From contig JAQVDG010000014.1 of NCBI GenBank assembly GCA_028698395.1, positions 1-16,130 of the forward strand: a stretch of DNA of 16,130 nucleotides. Reading direction: 5' to 3'. Numbering within the stretch: the first letter of the stretch is position 1; every line of letters begins with the position of its first letter. The DNA comes from Weeksellaceae bacterium. GTDB lineage: Bacteria; Bacteroidota; Bacteroidia; Flavobacteriales; Weeksellaceae. Below the pieces are notes generated by a model. It worked only from the letters and a program-made list of their open reading frames with translations, searched no databases and was not told where the DNA came from. Below, in pieces: positions 1 to 6,443 of this stretch. The translations under genes and the position numbers were made by a program.

Positions 1-123
1 CCTTGGGCTTGGACTTCTCCTCTTTATACAATAAAAACAACCAAAGAAATAAAAAGAGTAAGCATTGACCCAACCAAGCGTTTAGCTGATATTGATGATT
101 CCAATAACGAATACGTAAAATAA
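1..123 (+). CDS. C-terminal end of a probable M1-family metallopeptidase (5' end outside window)
   Basis: Frame 1 is open from the left edge to a TAA at 121-123 and gives 40 residues. The tail reads like the end of a Bacteroidetes M1 (gluzincin) peptidase: a beta-strand-rich stretch, then an I-D-P-x-x-R-x-A-D-I-D-x-S-N-N pattern (residues 22-36), which I recall as common at the end of secreted M1 peptidases in this phylum. No catalytic motif lies inside the window, so the family call rests on this C-terminal pattern alone. It does not resemble the end of the other M1 enzyme at 2512-5052, so the two are not recent copies. The coaX start codon follows one base after the stop, which suggests co-transcription. 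That this is the tail of a real coding sequence is fairly sure; the family is moderate. Confidence 0.55.
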   Translation, partial: PWAWTSPLYTIKTTKEIKRVSIDPTKRLADIDDSNNEYVK

Positions 124-124
124 A

Positions 125-880
125 ATGTTATTAGTTGTAAATATCGGAAATACAAATATCCGATTAGGGATTTTTCAGGAAAATCAAGATATTATTACTT
201 GGATTTTGGATTCTAAATCCGATTGGACAAAAGAAAAACTTCAAGAAGAATTCAATCGAACGTATAAATTATATTCTATTGACAAACATGAGATTACATC
301 TATTACAATCGGTTCTGTTGTTCCTTTGTGGACAGAAAAAGTTGCAGATGCATTAGAGGAAATTCATCATCAAAAACCTTTTATTGTAACCAATGCCACA
401 CCATCTTTTGTTCAACATTCTTCTCCACAAATGGGAACAGATTTGTATGCAAATGCTGTGGCTGCTCAAACTTTTTATCAAGGAAAAAAATTAGTTGTAG
501 ATTTTGGTACGGCACTGACTTTCATCGGAATTGACGAAAATGGAAAAATTTTAGGTGTTACCATCACCACAGGAGTTGTAACTGCAATGAATGCTTTAGT
601 AAAAGGAACCGCTCAATTACAAGAAATTGAATTTACCGCACCTAAGAAAGTGTTGGGAAAAGATACCATAAGTTGTATTCAAAGTGGAATAATTTATGGC
701 TATTTAAGTATGGTAGAAGGTATGATTGACCGGATAAATAATGAACTGAATTCCGAATGTACTGTTATAGCAACCGGCGGAATGAGTTTGATTTTCAGAC
801 CATTAACCAATAAAATCCATTATGTAGATCAATTACATACTTTAAAAGGAATTGCAGAATTATATTACCAAAATCATTGA
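125..880 (+). CDS. coaX: Type III pantothenate kinase (CoaX), with substituted motifs
   Basis: CoaX phosphorylates pantothenate with ATP, the first step of coenzyme A synthesis, in the cytosol. The 251-residue length is normal. The family skeleton is clear: an N-terminal N-I-G-N-T-N phosphate-binding motif (residues 6-11), G-T-D at 104-106, V-D-F-G-T-A at 125-130, and the downstream region matching the usual 'PG...AL' segment at 149-158. Three conserved motif positions differ from what I know of the family. Residue 6 is Asn where an Asp is normal, the Arg of the G-x-D-R motif is Leu107, and the Pro of the PG motif is Thr149. Asp106 and Asp126 are kept. The frame is intact with no sign of decay. 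The gene starts one base after the upstream stop and ends 3 bases before the convergent PAP2 gene. The fold assignment is firm; whether the enzyme is fully active is open. Confidence 0.9.
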   Translation: MLLVVNIGNTNIRLGIFQENQDIITWILDSKSDWTKEKLQEEFNRTYKLYSIDKHEITSITIGSVVPLWTEKVADALEEIHHQKPFIVTNATPSFVQHSSPQMGTDLYANAVAAQTFYQGKKLVVDFGTALTFIGIDENGKILGVTITTGVVTAMNALVKGTAQLQEIEFTAPKKVLGKDTISCIQSGIIYGYLSMVEGMIDRINNELNSECTVIATGGMSLIFRPLTNKIHYVDQLHTLKGIAELYYQNH

Positions 881-883
881 AAA

Positions 884-2254
884 TCAGAAAAAAGCAGTTA
901 ATTTCAATCCCAATGTAAAATAATTGATTTTTTCTTTCACACTGTCATCGTTAAAAAATTCTCCAATTTCCTCATCATTTTTCAATTCTTCTGCAAAACG
1001 GTAAAATATGTCAGAATTAGACAGATGATAATCCACATAAGCCGTCAAACCTAAATTAGAATTTAATTTATAAGTTGCTGAAGCTCCATTTGTCCATCTG
1101 AAACTTTTAGAAGGTTGATAAGAAGCAACTTCGTACTCATTATTCGGTAAATCAATGTATTCACTTTTCACCAAAACTTTTCCATTGGCAGGTGTAGAAA
1201 AGCCAACAGTGGTTTTAAGCATCATCAGCCAGTTTTCTGAAAAATAATGAGCAAAATAAGGCCCGATGTCCATGTTGAAAAACCCTAATGATTGTGTAAC
1301 AATATCAAATCCACTCCAAGAAGGGTCGTCGAAGTCAAAATGAATCGGGCTAATCGGGAAACTTGAAAAACTGACATTTCCTCCAACTCCCCAATTTTTA
1401 GTAAAAAAATAAGCTCCTTCCAAACCAAATTCAAATCCCGTTTCTTTACTATCATCCAACTCAGATTCTCTCAAGAAATTGGTTGTTGCCAAGGCTGAAC
1501 CTACTTTTAATGCTAAAAAAGACGGATTGTCATTTCCTTCTATTTTTGAAAACATACCCAAATTATCACCTTTATTTCCATAAATCTTATCCATGAAAAA
1601 ATAACCCAATTCAGTGGATAAAATTCCAATTCCCGCACCGGCAAGCACATCAGAAATCCAATGTCGGTTATTTAAATTTCGTCCTAAACCGGTAAAAGTC
1701 GCCATACTGTAGCCACCAATACTATACAAAGGATTGACTACTCCATATTCTTTATGTAAAAACGAAGCATTAGTAAAAGCATTAGCAGTATGCCCAGACG
1801 GAAATGAGTTTTTCGTAGAACCATCCGGACGTTCTACTTTAGCCGTATATTTTATTGAATTAACCACAATTGCCATAATTCCCAAACTGGCAGCATAAGA
1901 AAAGGTTGCTCTTTTTACATTATTTCGACCTTTTACTCCACCCAAATTAAGCCCATAAACCGTTGCTGCAGGTGCGTATTGTAAATAATCATCATACACC
2001 ATATTAAAACTTGGAATATACCGATTCCGTACTTCCCGAATGTGTTCGCGTTCGCCCCATGAAGCGGCAGAAGCTGTAAATAAAAGCACCGGAGCAATAG
2101 ACATCCGAACTCCTTCTTTTTCAAAAAAAGATTTTGAAGCCGAAGAAGGTATTTCAATTAATGAATCTTCAGGAATTTGTAAATCATCATTTATTTGTGC
2201 TGATAAACAGACAGATAAAATCAAATAAAGAAAAAATAAAAATGTTCGGGTCAT
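884..2254 (-). CDS. Secreted PAP2-family phosphatase with C-terminal beta-barrel domain
   Basis: The 456-residue protein starts with a signal peptide (residues 1-20, Ala-Gln at the cleavage region). Residues about 50-225 form a PAP2 (type 2 phosphatidic acid phosphatase) domain with all three signature motifs: K135-x6-R142-P143, P152-S-G-H155, and R192-x5-H198-x3-D202. The histidines are the expected phosphoryl-transfer pair. Residues about 245-456 contain alternating hydrophobic and aromatic strands, roughly eight, and the chain ends in Phe-Phe, as outer-membrane barrels commonly do. The likely product is therefore a PAP2 enzyme tethered in the outer membrane and facing the periplasm. Family substrates include phosphatidic acid, lipid A phosphates and undecaprenyl pyrophosphate; the sequence does not say which. 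It is convergent with coaX and divergent from the M1 aminopeptidase. The PAP2 call is firm; the barrel is an inference from strand pattern. Confidence 0.9.
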   Translation of the reverse strand: MTRTFLFFLYLILSVCLSAQINDDLQIPEDSLIEIPSSASKSFFEKEGVRMSIAPVLLFTASAASWGEREHIREVRNRYIPSFNMVYDDYLQYAPAATVYGLNLGGVKGRNNVKRATFSYAASLGIMAIVVNSIKYTAKVERPDGSTKNSFPSGHTANAFTNASFLHKEYGVVNPLYSIGGYSMATFTGLGRNLNNRHWISDVLAGAGIGILSTELGYFFMDKIYGNKGDNLGMFSKIEGNDNPSFLALKVGSALATTNFLRESELDDSKETGFEFGLEGAYFFTKNWGVGGNVSFSSFPISPIHFDFDDPSWSGFDIVTQSLGFFNMDIGPYFAHYFSENWLMMLKTTVGFSTPANGKVLVKSEYIDLPNNEYEVASYQPSKSFRWTNGASATYKLNSNLGLTAYVDYHLSNSDIFYRFAEELKNDEEIGEFFNDDSVKEKINYFTLGLKLTAFF

Positions 2255-2387
2255 TCAACTGGTTTTTTTAAATTAAAATCACTGTAAATCTATTATAATA
2301 AGTTGTAAAAGTAAAATTTAAAATAAGTTTAAACGATCCATTTTTCTGTATTTTTAATTTTATTTAGGTTGAATCAAATTAAAAGAA

Positions 2388-2421
2388 TTTGAATGAAATA
2401 GTAATAAGTTCTGTATATTCG
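2388..2421 (+). promoter_or_regulatory. Candidate Bacteroidetes-type promoter for the M1 aminopeptidase / folA unit
   Basis: A TTTG at 2388-2391 is followed, after 22 bases, by TATATTCG at 2414-2421, which matches TAnnTTTG except for one base. Transcription would start near 2428 and leave a leader of about 85 bases before the ATG at 2512. The rest of the 257-base gap (2255-2511) between the divergent genes is AT-rich and shows nothing else I can support; no convincing promoter was seen for the minus-strand PAP2 gene. Confidence 0.35.
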
Positions 2422-2511
2422 CAAGGAAGTTATTCATTTATAATATTTTTTACAAATCAATGATTTTAAGTAAATTAATAACAAAAAATCTATACAATTA
2501 AAGTTTCTTTT

Positions 2512-5052
2512 ATGAAAAAACAATTTTTTAGCACTGTATTGGTCTTTTTTCTTTTCGTACCATTGTTTGCACAAATCAAAGAAAGTTTGCCGCCAAGTTA
2601 TCGTTTGGATCAAACCAACAAAATGGACATTTACCGGGCAGAAGCTGAAAAAATAAATAGTTTAATTCATACAAAACTCGATTTAAAATTCGATTACGAA
2701 AAAGAAGAAGTAAACGGCGAAGCTTGGCTTACTTTAAAACCTCATTTTTATTCTACACAAACTTTGGTTTTGGATGCGAAAGCTATGCTAATCCATGAAG
2801 TAGCTTTAGTTCAAGGGAAGTCCAAAAAGAAATTAAAATTCACTTACGATGATTGGAAAATCACTATTGATTTAGATAAAATTTATACAAAAAATGATGA
2901 ATATTCCATCTATATAAATTATACAGCCCGTCCCAATGAAGTAAAACAAGAAGGAAGTGCTGCTATCAGCGATGCAAAAGGAATTTATTTCATCAATCCA
3001 AAAGGAGAAGAACCCGACAAACCAACTCAAATCTGGACACAAGGCGAAACCGTAGCTTCTTCTTGCTGGTTTCCCACGATTGATGAGCCCAATCAAAAAA
3101 CATCACAAGAAATTTATTTGACTGTTCCCGATAAATATGTCACTTTATCCAATGGAAAATTGGAAAAACAAACTAAAAACTCCAATGGAACCCGGACGGA
3201 TTATTGGAATTTCACTCAAAAACACGCACCTTACTTGTTTTTTGTCGGAATTGGTGACTTTGCCATTATCAAAGATAAATGGAAAGGAAAAGACGTAAAT
3301 TATTATGTGGAACATGAATATGCACCTTATGCCAAGGATATTTTTGGAAATACACCCGAAATGATGCAATTTTTTTCCGATTTATTGCAATATGATTATC
3401 CTTGGGACAATTACGAGCAAATCGTCGGTCGCGATTATGTGAGCGGAGCCATGGAAAACACAACCGCAACGCTTCACATGGAAAATGCACAACAAAAACC
3501 CGGTCAGTTAATTGATGAGAATAGTTGGGAAAGCACCATAGCACACGAGCTGTTCCATCATTGGTTTGGAGATTTAGTAACTATGGAAAATTTTGGAAAC
3601 CTCAGTATAAACGAATCATTTGCTAATTATTCCGAATATTTGTGGTTTGAACACAAATACGGTCGTGAAAAAGCAGAAGAAAATCGCTATTCTGATTTAC
3701 AAATTTACAAAACCGATATTTCTCATTTTCCAAAAGATTTGGTTCGGCTTCATTATCATTCTCAGGAAGATTTATTTGATGTTGTCTCTTACAACAAAGG
3801 TGGAAAAGGGGTTTTGCACATGTTGCGTCATTATTTAGGCGATGAAGCTTTTTTCTCCGGACTAAGTAAATTTTTACATGATAATGAATACGGAACTGCA
3901 GAAATTCCACAATTAAGACTTGCCTTAGAATCTGTAAGCGGACGAGATTTGAATTGGTTTTTTAACCAATGGTTTTATGGAAACGGCCATCCGCAACTGA
4001 ATATTTCTTATTTATACAAACCCGATACAAAAAAAGTACAAATTACAGTTGTTCAATCCCAATCCAATTATTTTGAATTTCCTTTTGCTTTCGATGTTGT
4101 GGTGGACGGAAAAATCAATCGACACTATGTTTGGATAAGCAAGAAAAAAACCAATACATTTGACTTAGAAGCTTCAAAAGCACCGGAAGTTGTAATTCCA
4201 AATGCTGACCAAGTGATTTTGTGTGAAATTAACGACAATAAATCAATCGAAGAATTTGCTGCACAATACTACTATGGGAAAAACGAATTCATAACTCGGT
4301 ATCTGGCTTTAGAAAAAGCTTCCTTTGCACAAACTTTTAACGAATCTTCTTTATCCGTTTTGTTAACTGCCTTGAATGATTCGTATGAAGGAATTCGTAT
4401 CAGTGCCATTAATTTTCTTGATGCGTCCAGCCCAACTGTAAAAACAAAAGCAAGCCCAATTCTAAAAAAGTTAGCTCTTTCCGATTCTAAGACTTTGGTT
4501 CGGGCAGCTGCTTTGGACAAATTGAATGAAATGGGAGAAACCGATGTTTCAATCTTTGAAAACGGATTAAATAGTCTGTCTTTTAGCGTTCAAGCTGCGG
4601 CAGCAAACGGAATTTTACGTTTAAATCCTGAGCGGATTTCGGAATTAACTCATTTACCCGATGAGGTAATCAAAAGTAATCCGGAATTGGTAGGAGCTTT
4701 ATTGGACAGTTGGATTGCCACTAATGATTTATCAAAATTAAGTATAGCGGCAGAAGCAGTTGCTTTCTATATTTTTACACAATATGAAAATCCGGTTTTA
4801 GGAAGAAAATTAGAAAAAGGATTCAATTGGGTCTTGGGTTCAGACGATATGAAATCAACAAAAATTGTGGCAACTCAATACAAAATGGTTCATAAATATT
4901 ATGCAAAAGAAAATCCAAGTTTGACTATGATGTTAAAAAATCTATTAGACCAAGCAATTGGTTTAAAAGTAAAAACACATCAAAAATCACCTTCACCCGG
5001 ATTGGAAAAACAGATTGAATATTTGAATGATGTAAAAAATTCTATGAATTAA
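2512..5052 (+). CDS. Secreted M1-family aminopeptidase
   Basis: This 846-residue zinc metallopeptidase would remove N-terminal residues from peptides outside the cytosol. A signal peptide occupies residues 1-20. The N-terminal beta-sandwich (about 50-250) is followed by the thermolysin-like catalytic domain, with the G312-A-M-E-N316 substrate-anchoring motif and the zinc site H345-E-L-F-H349 plus E368, exactly 18 residues between H349 and E368. Tyr427, in a Y-N-K-G context, fits the transition-state tyrosine. From about residue 590 the chain is helical and repeat-like, resembling the HEAT/ARM-type C-terminal domain of M1 enzymes. All catalytic residues are present. It is followed after 10 bases by folA and probably shares a transcript with it, with no obvious functional link. 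A periplasmic or surface nutritional role is inferred. Confidence 0.93.
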   Translation: MKKQFFSTVLVFFLFVPLFAQIKESLPPSYRLDQTNKMDIYRAEAEKINSLIHTKLDLKFDYEKEEVNGEAWLTLKPHFYSTQTLVLDAKAMLIHEVALVQGKSKKKLKFTYDDWKITIDLDKIYTKNDEYSIYINYTARPNEVKQEGSAAISDAKGIYFINPKGEEPDKPTQIWTQGETVASSCWFPTIDEPNQKTSQEIYLTVPDKYVTLSNGKLEKQTKNSNGTRTDYWNFTQKHAPYLFFVGIGDFAIIKDKWKGKDVNYYVEHEYAPYAKDIFGNTPEMMQFFSDLLQYDYPWDNYEQIVGRDYVSGAMENTTATLHMENAQQKPGQLIDENSWESTIAHELFHHWFGDLVTMENFGNLSINESFANYSEYLWFEHKYGREKAEENRYSDLQIYKTDISHFPKDLVRLHYHSQEDLFDVVSYNKGGKGVLHMLRHYLGDEAFFSGLSKFLHDNEYGTAEIPQLRLALESVSGRDLNWFFNQWFYGNGHPQLNISYLYKPDTKKVQITVVQSQSNYFEFPFAFDVVVDGKINRHYVWISKKKTNTFDLEASKAPEVVIPNADQVILCEINDNKSIEEFAAQYYYGKNEFITRYLALEKASFAQTFNESSLSVLLTALNDSYEGIRISAINFLDASSPTVKTKASPILKKLALSDSKTLVRAAALDKLNEMGETDVSIFENGLNSLSFSVQAAAANGILRLNPERISELTHLPDEVIKSNPELVGALLDSWIATNDLSKLSIAAEAVAFYIFTQYENPVLGRKLEKGFNWVLGSDDMKSTKIVATQYKMVHKYYAKENPSLTMMLKNLLDQAIGLKVKTHQKSPSPGLEKQIEYLNDVKNSMN

Positions 5053-5062
5053 TTTTTTTGAT

Positions 5063-5566
5063 ATGATTACTTTGGTAGTAGCAAAATCCGACAATCAGGT
5101 TATCGGTCGTGATAATCAATTAATTTGGAAATTATCCTCCGACTTAAAACGATTTAAACAACTCACAAGCGGTCATCCGATTATTATGGGACGAAAAACT
5201 TTTGAATCCATCGGAAAAGCTTTACCCAACCGAAGGAATATTGTTATTACAAAAAATAAAAATTGGAATTCAGAAGGAATTGAGGTGGTTCATTCGTTGG
5301 AAGAAGCCCTAAAAAAAGCAAAATCATTGGATTCAACTATTTTTATCATCGGAGGAGGAACGATTTATGAACAATCCATTTCTTTGGCTGATGCAATTGA
5401 AGTAACCGAAGTTCATGCTGTTTTTGAGGGCGATGCATACTTTCCCGAAATTGACAATCGAACCTGGAAAGAAGTAAATCGAGAGAATTTCTCAAAAGAT
5501 GAAAAAAATGAATTTAACTACTCTTTTGTCCGTTATGAACGTATCTCTGAAGTAAAAAACAAATAG
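5063..5566 (+). CDS. folA: Dihydrofolate reductase
   Basis: FolA reduces dihydrofolate to tetrahydrofolate with NADPH in the cytosol. The 167-residue length is typical of bacterial enzymes. Numbering happens to coincide with the E. coli protein through the N-terminal part: Asp27 is the catalytic acid, the nucleotide-binding G43-R-K-T46 segment is present, and G97-G-G99 forms the glycine turn at the cofactor site. In the Met20 loop, the prolines that E. coli has at 21 and 25 are Ile21 and Ser25. As far as I recall, Ile or Val at position 21 is common in flavobacterial homologues, so this is probably lineage-typical. The gene begins 10 bases after the M1 aminopeptidase stop, suggesting co-transcription. 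A possible weak hairpin overlaps its stop codon. Confidence 0.96.
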   Translation: MITLVVAKSDNQVIGRDNQLIWKLSSDLKRFKQLTSGHPIIMGRKTFESIGKALPNRRNIVITKNKNWNSEGIEVVHSLEEALKKAKSLDSTIFIIGGGTIYEQSISLADAIEVTEVHAVFEGDAYFPEIDNRTWKEVNRENFSKDEKNEFNYSFVRYERISEVKNK

Positions 5567-5599
5567 TTTATCACTTAAAATCAACTATTTTCTATTTTT
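5561..5599 (+). terminator. Possible weak terminator after folA
   Basis: An exact 8-base inverted repeat, AAATAGTT (5561-5568) and AACTATTT (5583-5590), could form a hairpin with a 14-base loop, followed by a T-rich run (TCTATTTTT, 5591-5599). The stem is almost all A-T pairs, so it would be weak. It includes the folA stop codon and lies just upstream of the wza-like promoter, a sensible place for a transcript end. Confidence 0.3.
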
Positions 5600-5617
5600 A
5601 GCATTGATAAATTCTAT

Positions 5618-5625
5618 TATATTTG
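5618..5625 (+). promoter_or_regulatory. -7 box of a candidate promoter for the wza-wzc pair
   Basis: TATATTTG is a perfect match to the Bacteroidetes TAnnTTTG -7 element. The expected start is near 5631-5633, leaving a leader of about 16 bases before the ATG at 5648. No good TTG -33 element lies at the normal distance; the nearest TTG (5604-5606) is only 11 bases away, so the promoter may be weak or activator-dependent. Confidence 0.5.
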
Positions 5626-5647
5626 CACTCTTATTTAATTACAACGA

Positions 5648-6427
5648 ATGAACGTTAAAATTTCATCTTTACTAAAGGGGATTAGTTTCTTCTTCTTTAT
5701 TGGTATTTTTGCAACTTCTTGTGTGTCAAGAGAAAAAATGGTTTATTTTCAAGGGGATTTAAAAACATTGGATTCATTAGCAAATTACGCCTCTGCTATT
5801 CAACCAGGTGACTTACTAATAATTACCATTTATAGTGGTAATTCAGAAGTAACAAAGATATTTAACCAAGAAAATAACATGACAATAGGAGCCGGCTCTA
5901 CAACCAAAGACCGTTGGCAAACTTATTTAGTAGATGAAAACGGAGAAATTGAATTTCCGGTTTTAGGAAAAATAAAATTAGGAGGCTTAAAACGTTCAGA
6001 AGCTATTTCACACATGAAAGAGCTTTTAAGTAATGAAATTCTTGATCCGGGAGTTTCTCTTGTGGTTTCCAACTTTAGAATTACCATTTTAGGTGAAGTA
6101 GCAAAACCCGGGACTATATCGGTTGACAATGATAAAATTACCTTATTGGAAGCTATAGGAAAAGCAGGAGATTTAACCATTAACGGCGTTCGGGAAAATG
6201 TATTGGTTATTCGGGAAGAAAACGGTAGTCGGAATTATTATCGGGTTAATTTGACTTCAAGTGAAATATTTGAATCTCCGGTTTATTATTTAGTTCAAAA
6301 TGACGTTATTTATGTTGAACCAAATCAAGCAAAACTCAATTCTTCTTCAAGTACCATCCGAGATGTTACTTTTATAATGTCTATTTTGAGTTTCACGCTA
6401 ACTTTAATCACTTTACTCACACGTTAA
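5648..6427 (+). CDS. Wza-like polysaccharide export outer-membrane lipoprotein
   Basis: The 259-residue protein has a lipoprotein signal peptide: hydrophobic residues about 8-22, then a lipobox ending at Cys25 (A-T-S-C). Residues about 49-130 match the polysaccharide export (Poly_export) domain, with the Q-P-G-D-L-L start and the L-V-D-E-N-G-E-I-E-F-P-V-L-G strand. Residues about 145-215 form one SLBB domain beginning I-L-G-E-V-A-K-P-G. A hydrophobic helix at about 238-257 closes the chain, matching the C-terminal membrane-crossing helix of Wza. It is much shorter than E. coli Wza, as is usual for one-SLBB Bacteroidetes proteins. It would form the outer-membrane channel for capsule or exopolysaccharide. 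The kinase gene follows after 16 bases, and no glycosyltransferase genes lie nearby. Confidence 0.9.
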   Translation: MNVKISSLLKGISFFFFIGIFATSCVSREKMVYFQGDLKTLDSLANYASAIQPGDLLIITIYSGNSEVTKIFNQENNMTIGAGSTTKDRWQTYLVDENGEIEFPVLGKIKLGGLKRSEAISHMKELLSNEILDPGVSLVVSNFRITILGEVAKPGTISVDNDKITLLEAIGKAGDLTINGVRENVLVIREENGSRNYYRVNLTSSEIFESPVYYLVQNDVIYVEPNQAKLNSSSSTIRDVTFIMSILSFTLTLITLLTR

Positions 6428-6443
6428 GAAAGAAACCTTACTT

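Noticed and set aside
875..908. Inverted repeat ATTGAAA / TTTCAAT across the coaX and PAP2 stop codons, possible terminator
   Set aside because: Seven weak base pairs with a 19-base loop and no T run; not better than chance in AT-rich DNA.
2255..2345. Promoter for the minus-strand PAP2 gene
   Set aside because: The best -7-like strings (TACTTTTA, TAGATTTA on the minus strand) lack the final G and have no TTG at a proper distance.
3269..3910. Open frames on the minus strand within the M1 aminopeptidase gene
   Set aside because: They are antisense to a well-conserved catalytic domain, have no recognisable motifs and read as frame shadows.
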